Shown here: in pieces, positions 9,547-21,222 of the stretch
How the letters are laid out: each line of letters opens with the position of its first letter
Numbering within the stretch: position 1 is the first letter of the stretch
Origin: Rhipidocladum racemiflorum
Taxonomy: Eukaryota > Streptophyta > Magnoliopsida > Poales > Poaceae
Assembly: GCA_036346355.1 (NCBI GenBank)
Contig: CM070588.1
Coordinates: 18,027,914-18,091,913 of the forward strand
Reading direction: 5' to 3'
Length of the DNA: 64,000 nt
The notes under the pieces: generated by a model
Database searches by the model: none
Told to the model about the DNA's origin: nothing
What the model saw: the letters and a program-made list of their open reading frames with translations, nothing else
Program-made: the position numbers and the translations under genes

Positions 9547-10729
9547 AATCCGGAGTACAATTGGAAAGGTGCATGCATGTCTTGAATCGAGATTTCAATT
9601 GCCTTCTAGTACGAGAAGTAAGAATGAATATCTTCTGGTATGTTGGTTGTGGTGTAAGAGATCTGAGCTTTCTTTGCATCTTGGCTTAGGAAAAATAAAA
9701 TGAGTACTCTTTGGTTGTTGCCGAACTCTTTCCAAAGTGGCTTTTAGCTCTTTGGAGTTCGAGTTGTTGGATGTGGATCATTTTGGGTTCTCGGGTCTTG
9801 GTTGAGCTTACTCAATGATTGTACCATTTGTTATGATTCTTTGAAAGGAAGAATGCGAGGGCGAAACCTTCTTATAAAGAGGAATCTAGTGCGGGTTGTT
9901 AATGACCTAAGCTATTAGATGTTGCCAGTAGTTGATCGTAAACAGTTTTAAAGTGAAGAGTAAAGGAAGGTTGTGTATGACTCAATCCAAACCTTCTTGG
10001 AGAATTGTGTCATTGATGTGTTCCTAGGTGGGGTTGATTAAATTATTAGTAGACCACTTGGTGGTTGCTAGTAATTGTTTTTCCTGTCCAGAGTGTATTG
10101 GATCTTTATGTCACTGAGGTTGAGCGAGGTTGTGTCAACCGTAGCGATTTAGTTCGGTTGTTACTATTTCTTGCGGGTTTAAGCCCTTGTTGTAAAGTAG
10201 GCCTTTACTTTCGGTGGTAGTGTTGGGTATTGGTCTTTTGTAGAAGATCAATCTTTTGCAAGGTTTTAACCTCGTTTGTTCAAATAGTTGGTGGTCTTGG
10301 AGTGTACGTCTCACCTGGTTCATCGTCGTCTTGAAAACAGCAAACCACAGTAGAGAGGTTGAGCTGTGAAAACACGTTTGTGCGTGGGAGATGAAGAGGG
10401 TTCTAGAGGCTGGTACCGTGTTCTTCTGGAGAGTAGTTTCGATTAAAGGGATCGGGCACGCTAGTGCCAAGGAATGTATGGAATGAGGAGTGTGAGACCG
10501 TTTTCTTTCGTGGTCTATTTGGGAATTGAAGTGAAGGTGGAACCGTGAGAGGTTGCACTCTGTTGAGCTAAATCAACATTTTCTCGCTAGTGTTGGTTTT
10601 GAGAACTTGCTTGTCGTTTGTTCCGGTTTGAGTCTTTGTGTGAATGTTTTGTGTTGCAAAGAAGTCTTTTGTCCCTTGGGGACTTTGTTGTTGATTTTGG
10701 TGTGTCTTGGATTCGAGGTCGAATCCTGT

Positions 10730-10744
10730 TGAAGGGGGGGAGAA
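10730..10744 (+). other. Polypurine tract of element D
   Basis: TGAAGGGGGGGAGAA lies directly before the 3' LTR start TGTGACACTACGG at 10745. It would prime plus-strand DNA synthesis. B2 has the equivalent tract at 36930-36943. Confidence 0.85.
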
Positions 10745-12279
10745 TGTGACACTACGGGATGTCAAAACATTATAAAAATATGAAATCGGAGTTTAAAACT
10801 TTTCGGTATGAGGTTAATTCGCGTTTTCGGGCCGTTTTCGGGAGTGTGGGCCTTTTCGGGGCGATTTGGGCCTTAGGGTGAACCCCACATGGGCCAAAGG
10901 TGGAGTTTTTCGGCCCATTTGGGGGGAGGAGGGAAGCATGACACTAGCCATGCGCCCCCCCTTGCCCTAGGCGCCTCCCTCCCCTCCCCTCTCACCCCAA
11001 GCCGCCACCCCCTCCCTCTTCCTCCACACGCCCCCATCTCCTTCCCCCATTGCGCCACCACCTTCCCCTCCCCTCTCCACCTCCCTTGCTGCCCTAGGGG
11101 AGCTCCCCACCATGCCACCTCACTGTCCCCTCCATCGGGAAGCCCCGCGACGAGGAGATCCGGCGGTTCCGGCACGAGGAGGACGATCGGGGAGCCCGGG
11201 AGGAAGGATTTCGGTGTTCGTTGTTCGTCGAGCTGAGGTATGGTATGGGCGTTCCTTGGGGATGGCCTAGGTGCTATTTTAGGGGTCAATATGATGCTTT
11301 TAGATCAATTGGTGGTGCTGTGATTGGGTAGATTGGTTGAAAACTAGAGTTTGCCATGTTCTATGTTTCGGGCCGATTGTGAAGTCAGAGTTTGAGTTTT
11401 AGCGATTTTAGATTCGGAATTTGGTCGGACGCCTGTGCAGAAAATTGTAGGTAACTTCAATACCTTTAATTGGACTCCAAGAACGTCCAATTCCTCCCAG
11501 CCATTTGAAAGTTATGGTCGTTTTACCGAGCATGTTCAAATTTTTGACGTAATTGGGACAGAACGTAGTGTTTTGTAGATTAGACAATTTTAGAGGCCGA
11601 ATAAGATTTTCCCAATACTTAGAAAAAGCTAGGAAATTTCCAAAGATTCGAGATGATGTACTCGTTTAATCGATTCAGAGTTGTAGAACTAAAGATATGA
11701 TAGTTTGAAGTCTGCTGCCCGGGAGGGACAGATTCTCTGTTTTTAGGTTTTGGGTGTAGTTTGTGAAGTCGGGGTAGACGAGCTTTTGCGTACTATTTTG
11801 GGGGCACGTTTTGAGTGTGTGGCATGTTTGTGCAGGTGGTGTGACCCCGGGAGTGCCCTCAACCTCTCGCCAATCCGTCGCCCGAGGTTAAGGCAAGTGT
11901 ATTGTAATGGGTAGTGTAATGTATGTTGCTAATTGTGACTAGATGCAAATTGCTTACATGTTGTGATATCTTTCCATGATTAGTGCTTGCCAATGTTATG
12001 ATGAAAATGGAAATTATGATGCTATGTCATGTTTAGTTCAGTTTGATGCAAGTTGTTCACGTTTATGGCATATGTTGCATATATGGCATGAAAGCTAGCC
12101 CGGTCGGTGAGAACGTCATAACTAGTCCGGTGAGGTCGGTGAGAAAGTTATGACTAATCCGTGGCGCCATGGTTGTAAGACCTACCTCGTGATTCCACCC
12201 ACGTGGTGAGTGCAAGAGATACGTAGGCACCCTCCATCTATGGGATGAAAGGGGGAAGAGGGTGCACGCCGACGGGTGT
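10745..12279 (+). repeat. 3' LTR of element D, segment 1
   Basis: It starts TGTGACACTACGG after the purine tract and runs to 12279, where gypsy A is inserted. It contains GGCCCA-type motifs near 10840-10920, a GC-rich block (10950-11240) and the paired CGGTGAGAA module near 12100-12150. The duplication GGTGT (12275-12279 and 24630-24634) shows it continues at 24635. Confidence 0.9.
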
Positions 12280-12878
12280 TGTAACATCCCAAAATTTTGC
12301 TTTTCTTAAATTCATGTGTGATTTGACACTTTGGTGAATTTTTGGAATTTTCTGGAATTTATTTGGGTTTATTTGGAATTTATTTGAATTTATTCCATTT
12401 TGAAATAATTAAAGAATTTAATTTTGCAAATAAAATTTTGTTGGAAATATTTTATTCGAGTCCAAAATGATCCAAAATATTTTCCGCAATTTTTCGAATT
12501 TTTCCAGTCATTTGCTATTTTTAATGAATTAAATGAATTACCGAATTATTTTAAATATTAATTCTGGAAAAAGGACCGACCGTCGGTTACTATTCTTCGT
12601 CCGAGTCGGACTCGAGTCCGACTCAACCCGACCGAGCCGCTTGACTCAATCAACCCACTCCTAAACCTAATCAATCCCAACCGTTGATCAAGATCCAACG
12701 GCCGAGATCCGCCAGATCGCTCGCCGTCGAATCGCCGGATCCGAATCGCGCCCGTCGATCGTGGGTCATGATCGCGCCACGCGGACGGCCACGCGATTTC
12801 GTCGCCGGTCAAAGCCGACTCGCCGCACTTCGCCAGAAGCGAATCCAGGTTTCGCCAGCAGACACGCCGAGGCGAGGC

Positions 12879-12886
12879 TATTTAAA
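12879..12886 (+). promoter_or_regulatory. TATA-like box of the gypsy A 5' LTR
   Basis: TATTTAAA lies about 600 bp into the LTR and is followed within 30 bp by a conserved GCGTGAGA stretch. The 3' LTR has the same box at 21831-21838. Confidence 0.5.
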
Positions 12887-14039
12887 GCGTGAGAGCGTTG
12901 CCTCATCTCGCGCACTGCCTCGGTTATCTCGCCGAGCCGCCATCGTTGAGCCGCAATCGCTCGCCGGAGTTGTCTCATCCTCCGCCGGTTTGCGCCAAGC
13001 TTCGCCGTCTGGCTGCCTTTCCGCCGAAGGAGCTCAGATCCGGAGTCCTCGCTGACGGAACGCACCCGGCGGGAGGCTTCATCTCGCCGGAAAGACGCCA
13101 AACGCGCCGGGCTTCAGTTGCCGTTCTGCTTCCGGTTGCCGTGAAGCCATCGTCCCGCGAGTCGGATGACCGTCGGATCCAGACGGACGGTTGAGGCCGA
13201 GGCCACGTGTTCCCAAACCCGATTAGATGCGGATCGCTGGATCAAGATCCACGGTTCGCCAATTGCCACGCGTCTTAGGCAAGGCGAATATAGATCTCGA
13301 CCGCCCGATCAGATCGAATCAACGTCAACGTAGTTTCTAACGCAGCACCCCGTGATTTAATCCGCGCCGTTGATTTTCAAACCAACGCACGAGATTGCGC
13401 CACGCGTTTGTAAAGGAAGATGGACCGCGCGGTCGCCAACGCCGCCCACGCTGCAGTGGGCATTGACGAGCGCCCGTGTCGAGGGGCCGCATGTCGCTGG
13501 CCGACTTAGGCGCCGACGCCACCCATGACGTCACAATGGGTCCCACGGACTGCGGCCGAGCCTCGTGGCCGACGTCGCCGATGACGCCACTCGAGTGGCC
13601 CACATGTCGCCTCACGTGAGTCGTGGGACCGAGTCCACTGCGGACCCGAGCCGGCGCTGACCACGCCCATGGATCGGCTGACGCCACCGCCAATCGAGGC
13701 TGCCACGTGTCCTGGACGCAATAATTAATTTAAAAGAAAATGATTTAATAAATCGGTTTAATAATTGATTTGAATTTCAAAACTTCAAACGCTTATAACT
13801 TTTGGCGTTTCAACTCCGATTTGAGTGATTCAAATTTCTAAATTTGTATAAAATTGAGATCTACCTAAATATGAATTTTATTTAATTTTTGGACTAAAGT
13901 TTTTTCTGTAAAATTATTTAATTGATTATTTAAACTTTAAATAATCATAACTTTTGCATTTTAACTCCGATTTGAACGATTCCAGCTTCCTAAAAATCCA
14001 GAAAATTATGTTCTCTGTTTATGGATTTTATTTGGAGTT

Positions 14040-14228
14040 TTGGGATGTTTTTTGCCTATTGTTTATTTGTGTATTTGCTATTTGCACGCTTTACGAGTAG
14101 ACGTTGAAGTCTGCCTAAGGATTCAAGGAGAAGTATTGACTCAGGATCAAAATCAATACCAAGAGCAAGTGCTTTTTGAAGGCAACTTGTGCTTTGACCA
14201 TATTGATCCCATTTCAAATCTATTTTGA
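14040..14228 (+). CDS. Possible small ORF inside the A 5' LTR
   Basis: This 62-codon frame is homologous to the A1 LTR ORF: hydrophobic N-terminus, HALRVDVEV, then EQVLFEGNLCFDHIDPI. One stretch is shifted by a small indel, and the copy in the 3' LTR (about 23040-23180) is broken by further indels. It counts as a member of the same possible small gene, not as proof of translation. Confidence 0.3.
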   Translation: MGCFLPIVYLCICYLHALRVDVEVCLRIQGEVLTQDQNQYQEQVLFEGNLCFDHIDPISNLF

Positions 14229-15680
14229 TTTAAAACTATTGCATGCTAGTTCAATTAGAAAGATACTTTGTTTAAACCTGGGGGTTAGATAAATACCAAT
14301 TTGATATATGACACCTTGATTACTTAAGTATGTGCCATGACCTTTTGTCACCCTAGTTGTGGTTTACTAGTTGGACATTACTAAATTGCCAACATGGGTT
14401 TAGATCGTCAGTAGTATGTCGCTTAGACCCGCTAATGCTCATGACATGATTTTGGACAATCAAACGCTAATATGGACTTAATGATATATTGAACCTGTTT
14501 TGGAAAAGTATCATGTGATGTTGATTTACGCGGCATGGTAATCAACTCGGGTTTGATAAATGATTTCGGATCGGGGCATGTGGCAAGAGTAATCAAAAAT
14601 ATGTGGCATTGGGAGTGATGATTTGGTTTTTCGGGTAGTCTTGGCCTGGTCACTCTAAGGACTTAACCTTGCAAGCCTTTGAACCGGTCATACTTGCAAC
14701 CACATCGGAATGGACGGCCCTAGTTGACTAAGTCGCTAAGACTCACTTGTGGAGCCTCAGGGTGCCGGGTTACACCTTTTGTGTGATTGTACGGGGAGCG
14801 ATCGTGCAGTGGCCAGTACCCATCTAACTAGTGTGTTGGTCCCATACGCCTTGGCTAAGGGAAGGGATGGTGTAGAGCACGCAGAGAGGACCACCTGTTG
14901 TTTGAGGCTTCGAAAGGCTTTTGTTACGGGAACTCGCTTTTGTGGTGTTTGACCAGATCTTGTGGGTAAAGTGCATAACCTCTGCAGAGTGTAGAATCTA
15001 TTTGAATAGCCGAGTCCACTCTGATCGACAATGCTCGGGAATTACAAATAAGGGTTAGATTTTCTAAAATAACTTGGTTTTGAAAGATGGGTTGGTTTAA
15101 CAAGGAAGATGATGGAAATATGGTTTAGGATGGGAAGAATGTTTGTTAAACTTCTTGAAAAGTTATTTATGCTTTACTTATTTCTACCGCTTGAATCTAC
15201 TCATATTACTTGTCAAAAGTCAAGCACCTAATATACCGAGCTATTCCTTTGTACTAAGCCATGCATATAGTATATTAGCTTGCATTCTCAGGCATGACTT
15301 GCCGAGTACCAAGTACTCACCCTTGCCTCAACACAATATCGCCTGAAGAGGAGATTACGCCTTTGGAGGAGGAACTCAAGAAGACCCGCTCTACTTAGGG
15401 ATGCGAGCCCATCTGTCGTGGTATACCGGATGGCGCCACCAGTTTATTTGATTTTCCGCCATTATTTCTCTTTTAATAAAAGCCATTATGAGGCATATAT
15501 TTGTAACTTGGCCATAAGGTCGAGTAACCTTGATTATTTAAATAAAGTACTTTGATAGTATCGTATGGTATGATTGTGATATATACCGATGTTAAGATCT
15601 GCGGTGCACTAGCGCGTTCTCGGACTAGTGCCTTGAATACACAGAGGGTCCGGATTTGCAATTCGTGGTCCCGACAGAGG

Positions 15681-15691
15681 TGGTATCGAGC
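15681..15691 (+). other. Primer-binding site of gypsy A (one base short)
   Basis: TGGTATCGAGC follows the LTR end by four bases. Compared with the A1 site (TGGTATCAGAGC) one A is missing, which would weaken pairing to initiator tRNA-Met if real. Confidence 0.85.
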
Positions 15692-15885
15692 CATACTTGG
15701 ATCGTAGGCTCAACCTTAGCTAGAATGGTCGTAGATAAAACCTATTTTCTAAAGCTAAAAAGTTGTCAAGATAAGAAATGACCTCTCGATTTATCCCCTC
15801 TCTCTTTTCTTTGTCTCTTGCTGAATTTTCCTTACCTTGTCACAATTTAAAAATTCAGTTCTTACGTAAAGCACTCTTGTGACAG

Positions 15886-16594
15886 ATGGAGGAAGAGTTC
15901 AACTACGCTGATCTAGGAGTTGGTCACGCCAAGGAACTTTGGCACATGCTCTGAGACTCTCGAGAATTTTGAAGCCCCAATACCAAGTGGAAGTGATCGA
16001 CAAGCGAGATTGATCAAGGCTTGTGACGTGAGTTGAGGTACTGTCAGAAGAGGGCCAGGCAATCGCCGATACATCAGACCGCTAGAAGATCTACAATGCA
16101 GATGGGTATCCAAGAAGTTTCACGACGAGCAATGCGGCACATTACCGCATCCACGCCAGAGAGTTGGAAAGCACGATGTTCCGTTATCATCCGGCAAGCA
16201 AATGATAACCTTCTTGACCCGAAGACGATTCAGATGAGAATGCCACTTGCATACGATTGGTAACGATTCGCCGTCGCCAGAAGAAGTACTAGATAATACA
16301 AGCAAGGAGCTACGTAAGGCCGCAAGGAGATCACGGCGAGAGAAGAACAGATGGCGGGAAGCTCAAGAGTATGTGGCACACCTTCTGAAGAGATTGACGA
16401 GTTGGAGATGACTTTGTAACGGACTCAGACCCAGAGCCAAGATTGAGCTACACGAGCCGGATCCGGCAGGAGTCGATCTCATGAGGACACCGCTTCTTCG
16501 ACTACACGATGACATAATAGTCGGACATGGCGATCGCTTTCGCGCTTATGCCGTAAAGACGCACTAAAGCCGTGAGGTTTCTCGATGAGCGAGC
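15886..16594 (+). pseudogene. Degraded ORF0 of gypsy A
   Basis: The ATG at 15886 aligns with the start of the intact A1 ORF0 (MEEEFNYADLGVGHA against MEGENNYVDLEVGHA), and the end (GGTTTCTCGATGAGCGAG) aligns with the A1 stop region. Small insertions and deletions break the frame at many points in between. Recognisable blocks include the GCAGATGGGTATCCAAGAA segment and the Glu-rich coiled-coil part. No function is known. Confidence 0.75.
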
Positions 16595-16861
16595 TTAGGT
16601 TCTATAAGGAGACTCCTTCACGAAGTCATAGAATAAAGAGTCACCCTTTAGGCGTTAGGACTCAGAGTTAGTTCGATTTGGATTTGCTTTGTTTGTCGAG
16701 TGTGCAGATGTGTTGCAAGGCCCTTAGGCATTGTAAGCAGCCATACCAAGTTATTAATAATAAAGTTGGACCTTAAAGTTACCCCTTTTGCCCCCATAAG
16801 TTCCATATTACTTGTCTATTCTTGTTTCCTCTCATCTCTAAACCTAGAGCAAAACCGACAG

Positions 16862-17985
16862 ATGGTGAACACCCGTGGAAACTTTGGAAGCAATGGGAGT
16901 GGATCTCGCCCAACGAAACCTTCCCAATGATGGAGCACCAAGACCGCCATCGATGTGCAGAATTTTGGAGCATTTCTTGCTGCTCAGATCACTGATGCAT
17001 GCTATGATGCAACAAATGCCAAAGACGTCCATCAAGCCAGGCCACGCTAATCAAGTTAATCGGGGACCACGCCGTAATACAAGGCTGTCGTGAGTTCATG
17101 AGGACTCACCCACCCACTTTCTCTGAAATGCCAATCCATTGGAGGCCGATGATTGGTTAAGATCAATCGAGAGGAAGCTACATATAGCTCAATGCATAGG
17201 GAATGAGAAGGTACTTACGCTTCTCAGTTGGAAGGAACAACACTGAATGGTGGGAGAACGTCATACACGCAGAGAACCCCCAAGATATCACTTGGGAAGA
17301 GTTCACACCGCATTCGACAAGATTCACGTGCACGAAGGAATTATGGACCTTAAGAAGGAGGAGTTCAGAGCAATCGGCAAGGTAATCAGCCCGGTCGACT
17401 ACCTGAACAAGTTCACAATTACTAGCACGCCACGCACCCGAGGATGTAGCGACGTATAAATCCGCACATACTGCTTTTATGAAGGGACTTAACTTTCAGG
17501 ATTGCAAGTTGGGTTGATCACCCACACACCTTTCCTGATTTCCAAGAGTTGGTGAATAAGGCACTTATTCTGAGGACAAGCGCAAGGAACTGATGAGAAC
17601 AGAAGCGCAGAGATGCAACAAATAAGGATCACGTCAGTGAACGCACATCTGAGAGTTGCACCAAATCAATTCTTCGATTCCAACCACGAACGTGCAACGA
17701 GGACACCATCCTCAAAGACCAAGACCTGCAAATCAAAACTACGACCCCACCGCTTCGAAACGCTACCCCAGGCAACAAGAAGGAACAAAGTGAGACGCCA
17801 TATAAATCGCGAGCCGACACTTTGCCAACAGCTTGTCCGAAGAAGATGCAGGAGCGACCCAGCTCGCTTCAATCTAGGAACCACCCCAGCTAGGGACGCC
17901 AAAGACCAGAGCCACACCCTTGCATCAGGTGAGAGGCCGAGTCAACCATGTCACCACAGATGCACTGCAGAATGCTACTGACGTC
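16862..17985 (+). pseudogene. gag: Degraded gag of gypsy A
   Basis: It starts MVNTRGNFGSNGSGSRP, as in A1. Further on, the gag core is recognisable in pieces (EWWEN near 17240, DLKKEEFRA near 17350), followed by a Gln/Asn/Pro-rich region (17600-17900) and, near 17940, short Cys/His coding where a zinc knuckle is expected. Frames change every few tens of bases. It would have formed the particle shell. Confidence 0.75.
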
Positions 17986-17989
17986 AGAT

Positions 17990-20900
17990 CTTGGGTAAGT
18001 TACTTGTTAACTTCAAGATCAGCAATTTTGTTTGACTCGAGCTTCAGATTCGTTTGTTTCTTAAGGCTTTCGCTAGAAATGACTTGAGAATTGCAAGACT
18101 TAAGTGCATGCTTTTAGTTCAAACCCCCGGTTCGAACTCCGAATCGGAAGTAGGATGTTAAAGTGAGAATACTAATAGATGGAATAGAGTTCTAGCAACC
18201 TTATAATTTTGGAGACCCAGACCTTAGATGTTATATTGGGAATGGATTGGTTATCCAAGCACAAGGCCGTATTGATTGTGGACGAAGGACTATCTCGATT
18301 GAGAGCCCGTGTGGGAAGAAAGGGAATTTCAAGCCCACTGCTAGAGATGGACGATTGATGGTTAACATGATTCAAGGCAATCAAGATAGAGATGTCCCAA
18401 GAGTAAATGAGTACCCGATGTTTTCCGAAGATCTACCCCAGATGTGCCAGACAGGGACATAGAGTTTGTGATAGAGCTTGTACTGGCATGCACCGATAGC
18501 AGAGACCCTATCGGATGTTCTCGAGGAGTTGGTAGAAATGAAGAAACAAATAGAGGAGTTAATGGAGAAAGGATTTATCGACCAAGTTCGGGAGTCAGAG
18601 CACTTGTTTGTCAAGAAGAAGGACGGGAGTTTCAGGATGTGCATCGACTACGCACTCAATGAAGTCACCGTGAAGAATAAGTATCCGCTACCCGGTGATT
18701 GATGATTTGTTTGATCAAGAGGAGCGGAGTTTTCTCCAAGATTGATCTCGAGATCGGGATGCCATTGAAGATCCATCAAGATATTCAAGACTGATTCTCG
18801 CCAAGATATGGACATTACGAGTTTACAAGTTATATGTCCTTTGGGTCGAATGCGCCTTATTTCATGAATATGATGAATAAGGTGTTCATGGAATATTTGG
18901 ACAAGTTTGTGCGTCGTGTTCATAGACGATATCCTAATCTACCCAAGACAGAGGATGAACATGCCGAACACTTAAGGCGAGTTTTGGAAAAGCCGAGGGG
19001 AACAAAGAACTTTCGCCAAGTTCGAAACAAGTGTGACTTTGGAAGGACAAAGTGGAGTTCCTTGACATGTGATGACCGCTTGAGAGTCACCGTGAGATCC
19101 AAGCAAAGTAGAAGCTGTGTTACATTGGGAGCACCAAGACTGACCCAGATTCGGAGTTTCTTGAATGGCGGGATACTACCGCCGCTTAATCGAAGGTTTT
19201 CAACAATTGCGAACCTCTTACGCAATTGTCAAGAAGGAAAAGAAGTTTGCATGGGACGCTTTAATGTGAGAAGGATTTCAGAGTCGAAAAGCGATGACAT
19301 CAGACCGTGTTAGTTCTACCTGATGTTGCTCAAAGCTTCGATATTTATTGACGCATCGCGCCAAGGACTTGGATGTGTGCCGATGCACGGAAAGGTCGCC
19401 GCTATGCATCAAGCGCTTGAGGCCGATGAGGAAAATTATCCGACACATGACCTAGAGTTAGCCGTAGTGCATGCCTTGAAGATATGGCGCTACTATCCGA
19501 TTGGAAAGCAGATGTAAGTATATACGATCATAAGAGCCTTAAGTACATATTCACCAATGGATCTGAATATGAGGCAAAGGAGGTGGCTAGAGTTAATCAA
19601 GGACTACAATGTTGGAATCCACATTATCCCGGGAAGGCCAACGAGTTGCCGATGCTCGAAGTCGGAAGAGCCATACCGCGAGTATGTTGCTAGCCATACA
19701 AGTCGTGATGAGTTATGTGAGGAGTTTCAGAAATGAAGATTGAGGTTGTACCCTAGCGGATTCTTGCGCATTAGAAGTAAACCGACCTCGAGGATCAGAT
19801 TCAGAAGGACAAGGATGATGACAAGATCCGCAGGATTAAGTCCATCAAGGAGGAAGGCAAGGCAGAGGACTTCAAGATGGATGAGCAAGGCACGCTGTGG
19901 ATGAAGGATCGCATTTGTGTGCCTAACAAAAAAGGAGTTAAAGCAACTGATTCGAAGAAGCCATGACTCAAGTACTGATTCATCCGGAAGCGCCAAGATG
20001 TATCGGGATCTCAAGGAGAGATTACGGTGGCCAGCATGAAACGAAGTTGCCGAGCATGTTGCATTGTGCGACGTGATGCCGAGAGTCAAGGCAATGCATC
20101 GTAGACCAGCAGATTGCTACAACCGCCGAAGATACCCTGAGTGGAAGTGGGAGGAAATCTGAATGGATTTCATTACCGGTTTGTCAAGACTCAAGGAGGT
20201 TATGACTCCATATGGGTTATAGTGGATCGCTTGACTAAAGTAGCCCATTTTATCCCTCGGAAGACCACCTACTCCGGAGATAAATTAGCGAGTTGTACAT
20301 GATCGTGGATTGTTTGTTTACACGGAGTGCCAAAGAGGATTGTATCTTAAGAGGTACCCAATTTACCTCAAGGTTCTGGAATAAGTTGCATGAAGCCATG
20401 GGAACCCGTTTAAACTTCAAGATGCTTATCATCCACGCATCGATGGATGCAGACCAAAGAGTCAACTGATTCTCGAGGATATGTTGAGAGCTTGTGCATT
20501 GGCTTATGCTACCTCTTGGGATAAGAGTTTGCCGTATGCCGAGTTCAGTTACAACAATAGTTATCAGGCTAGTTTACGATGTCACCTTTTGAGGCACTTT
20601 GTATGGTCGACTCGCCTGGACGCCATTGAATTGGAATGAGACCACGCGTGTCTTTGGGCCTGATATTCTTCAAGAGGTCAAGAGCAGATTGCCGTGATTA
20701 GGAAAGGTTGAAGATAGCCCAATCTCGGCAGGAAGAGTTATCTTGACAACGTCGCCGAGACTTGAGTTTTGAACCGTAAGACTTTGTTTATCTCGAGTTA
20801 CGCCTCGTGGGAGTTAAGAGGTTCCATGCCAAAGGGAAACTCGCACTCGCTATGTTGGACCATTTAAGATTTTGAGCCGCAGAGGCTAAGTTGCTTATCA

Positions 20901-21190
20901 CCGGAGTTGCCACACTCTAAGTGCGAGTACATGATGTATTCCATGTGTCCTATTAAAGAAGTGTCTCTCGAAGTTCTGAGAATACACCGCTAGAGTCAAG
21001 TGAGTTGCAAGAGGATTTGACCTATAAGGAGCATCCGTGAGGATTCTAGACACAATGGATCGAGAAACTAGAAACAAGTCAACCTGCTTTTGTAGAGTTC
21101 AAGGAGCAACCATGAAGAAAGCGAAGCGACTTGGGAGCTGAAGAGGATTTGAAGAAAGAGTTTCCAAACCTATTTCTTTAGTGAGCCTCA
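17990..21190 (+). pseudogene. pol: Degraded pol of gypsy A (protease to chromodomain-like tail)
   Basis: Protease-end sequence (VILGMDWLSKHKAV) lies near 18220-18270. RT is seen at 18390-18960: FPEDLPQM, EELMEKGFI, LFVKKKDGSFRMCIDY and KNKYPLP. RNase H lies at 19340-19690 with IDASRQGLGCV, YPTHDLELA and DHKSLKYIFTNGS. Integrase lies at 19950-20950 with VDRLTKVAHFIP and TYSGDKLAELYM. A chromodomain-like end (EATWEL) is at about 21120. The order PR-RT-RH-IN-tail is that of Ty3/gypsy chromoviruses. All domains are split between frames by small indels, so no active product is expected from this sequence as given. Confidence 0.85.
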
Positions 21191-21209
21191 ATCTGTGGAC
21201 GAGATTCTA

Positions 21210-21222
21210 TTAAGGGGAGGTT
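21210..21222 (+). other. Polypurine tract of gypsy A
   Basis: TTAAGGGGAGGTT directly precedes the 3' LTR start TGTAACATCCC at 21223. It is the expected plus-strand primer site. Confidence 0.8.

Larger units (their letters stand above)
8101..10744 (+). other. Non-coding internal region of element D
   Basis: No retroviral domain, long ORF or start context was found on either strand. The first part aligns with E (minus strand, about 45000-44500) and later parts align with E 28300-28700 and F 54700-55600, so this is a conserved but non-protein internal domain. Notable contents are a 145-bp tandem duplication (8205-8493), a strong inverted repeat (9525-9546) and, at the 3' end, the pre-purine-tract motif GATTCGAGGTCGAATCC (from 10710). 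The open frames at 8145-8513 and on the minus strand near 8820-9248 are not conserved as proteins. Confidence 0.75.
12280..15676 (+). repeat. 5' LTR of gypsy A
   Basis: It starts TGTAACATCCC and ends CCCGACA. Its counterpart is 21223-24629. It contains a TATA-like box, a GC-rich transcribed part, palindromes near 12682, 13230 and 13368, and a possible small ORF (14040-14228). The remaining non-coding stretches show nothing else. Confidence 0.95.
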
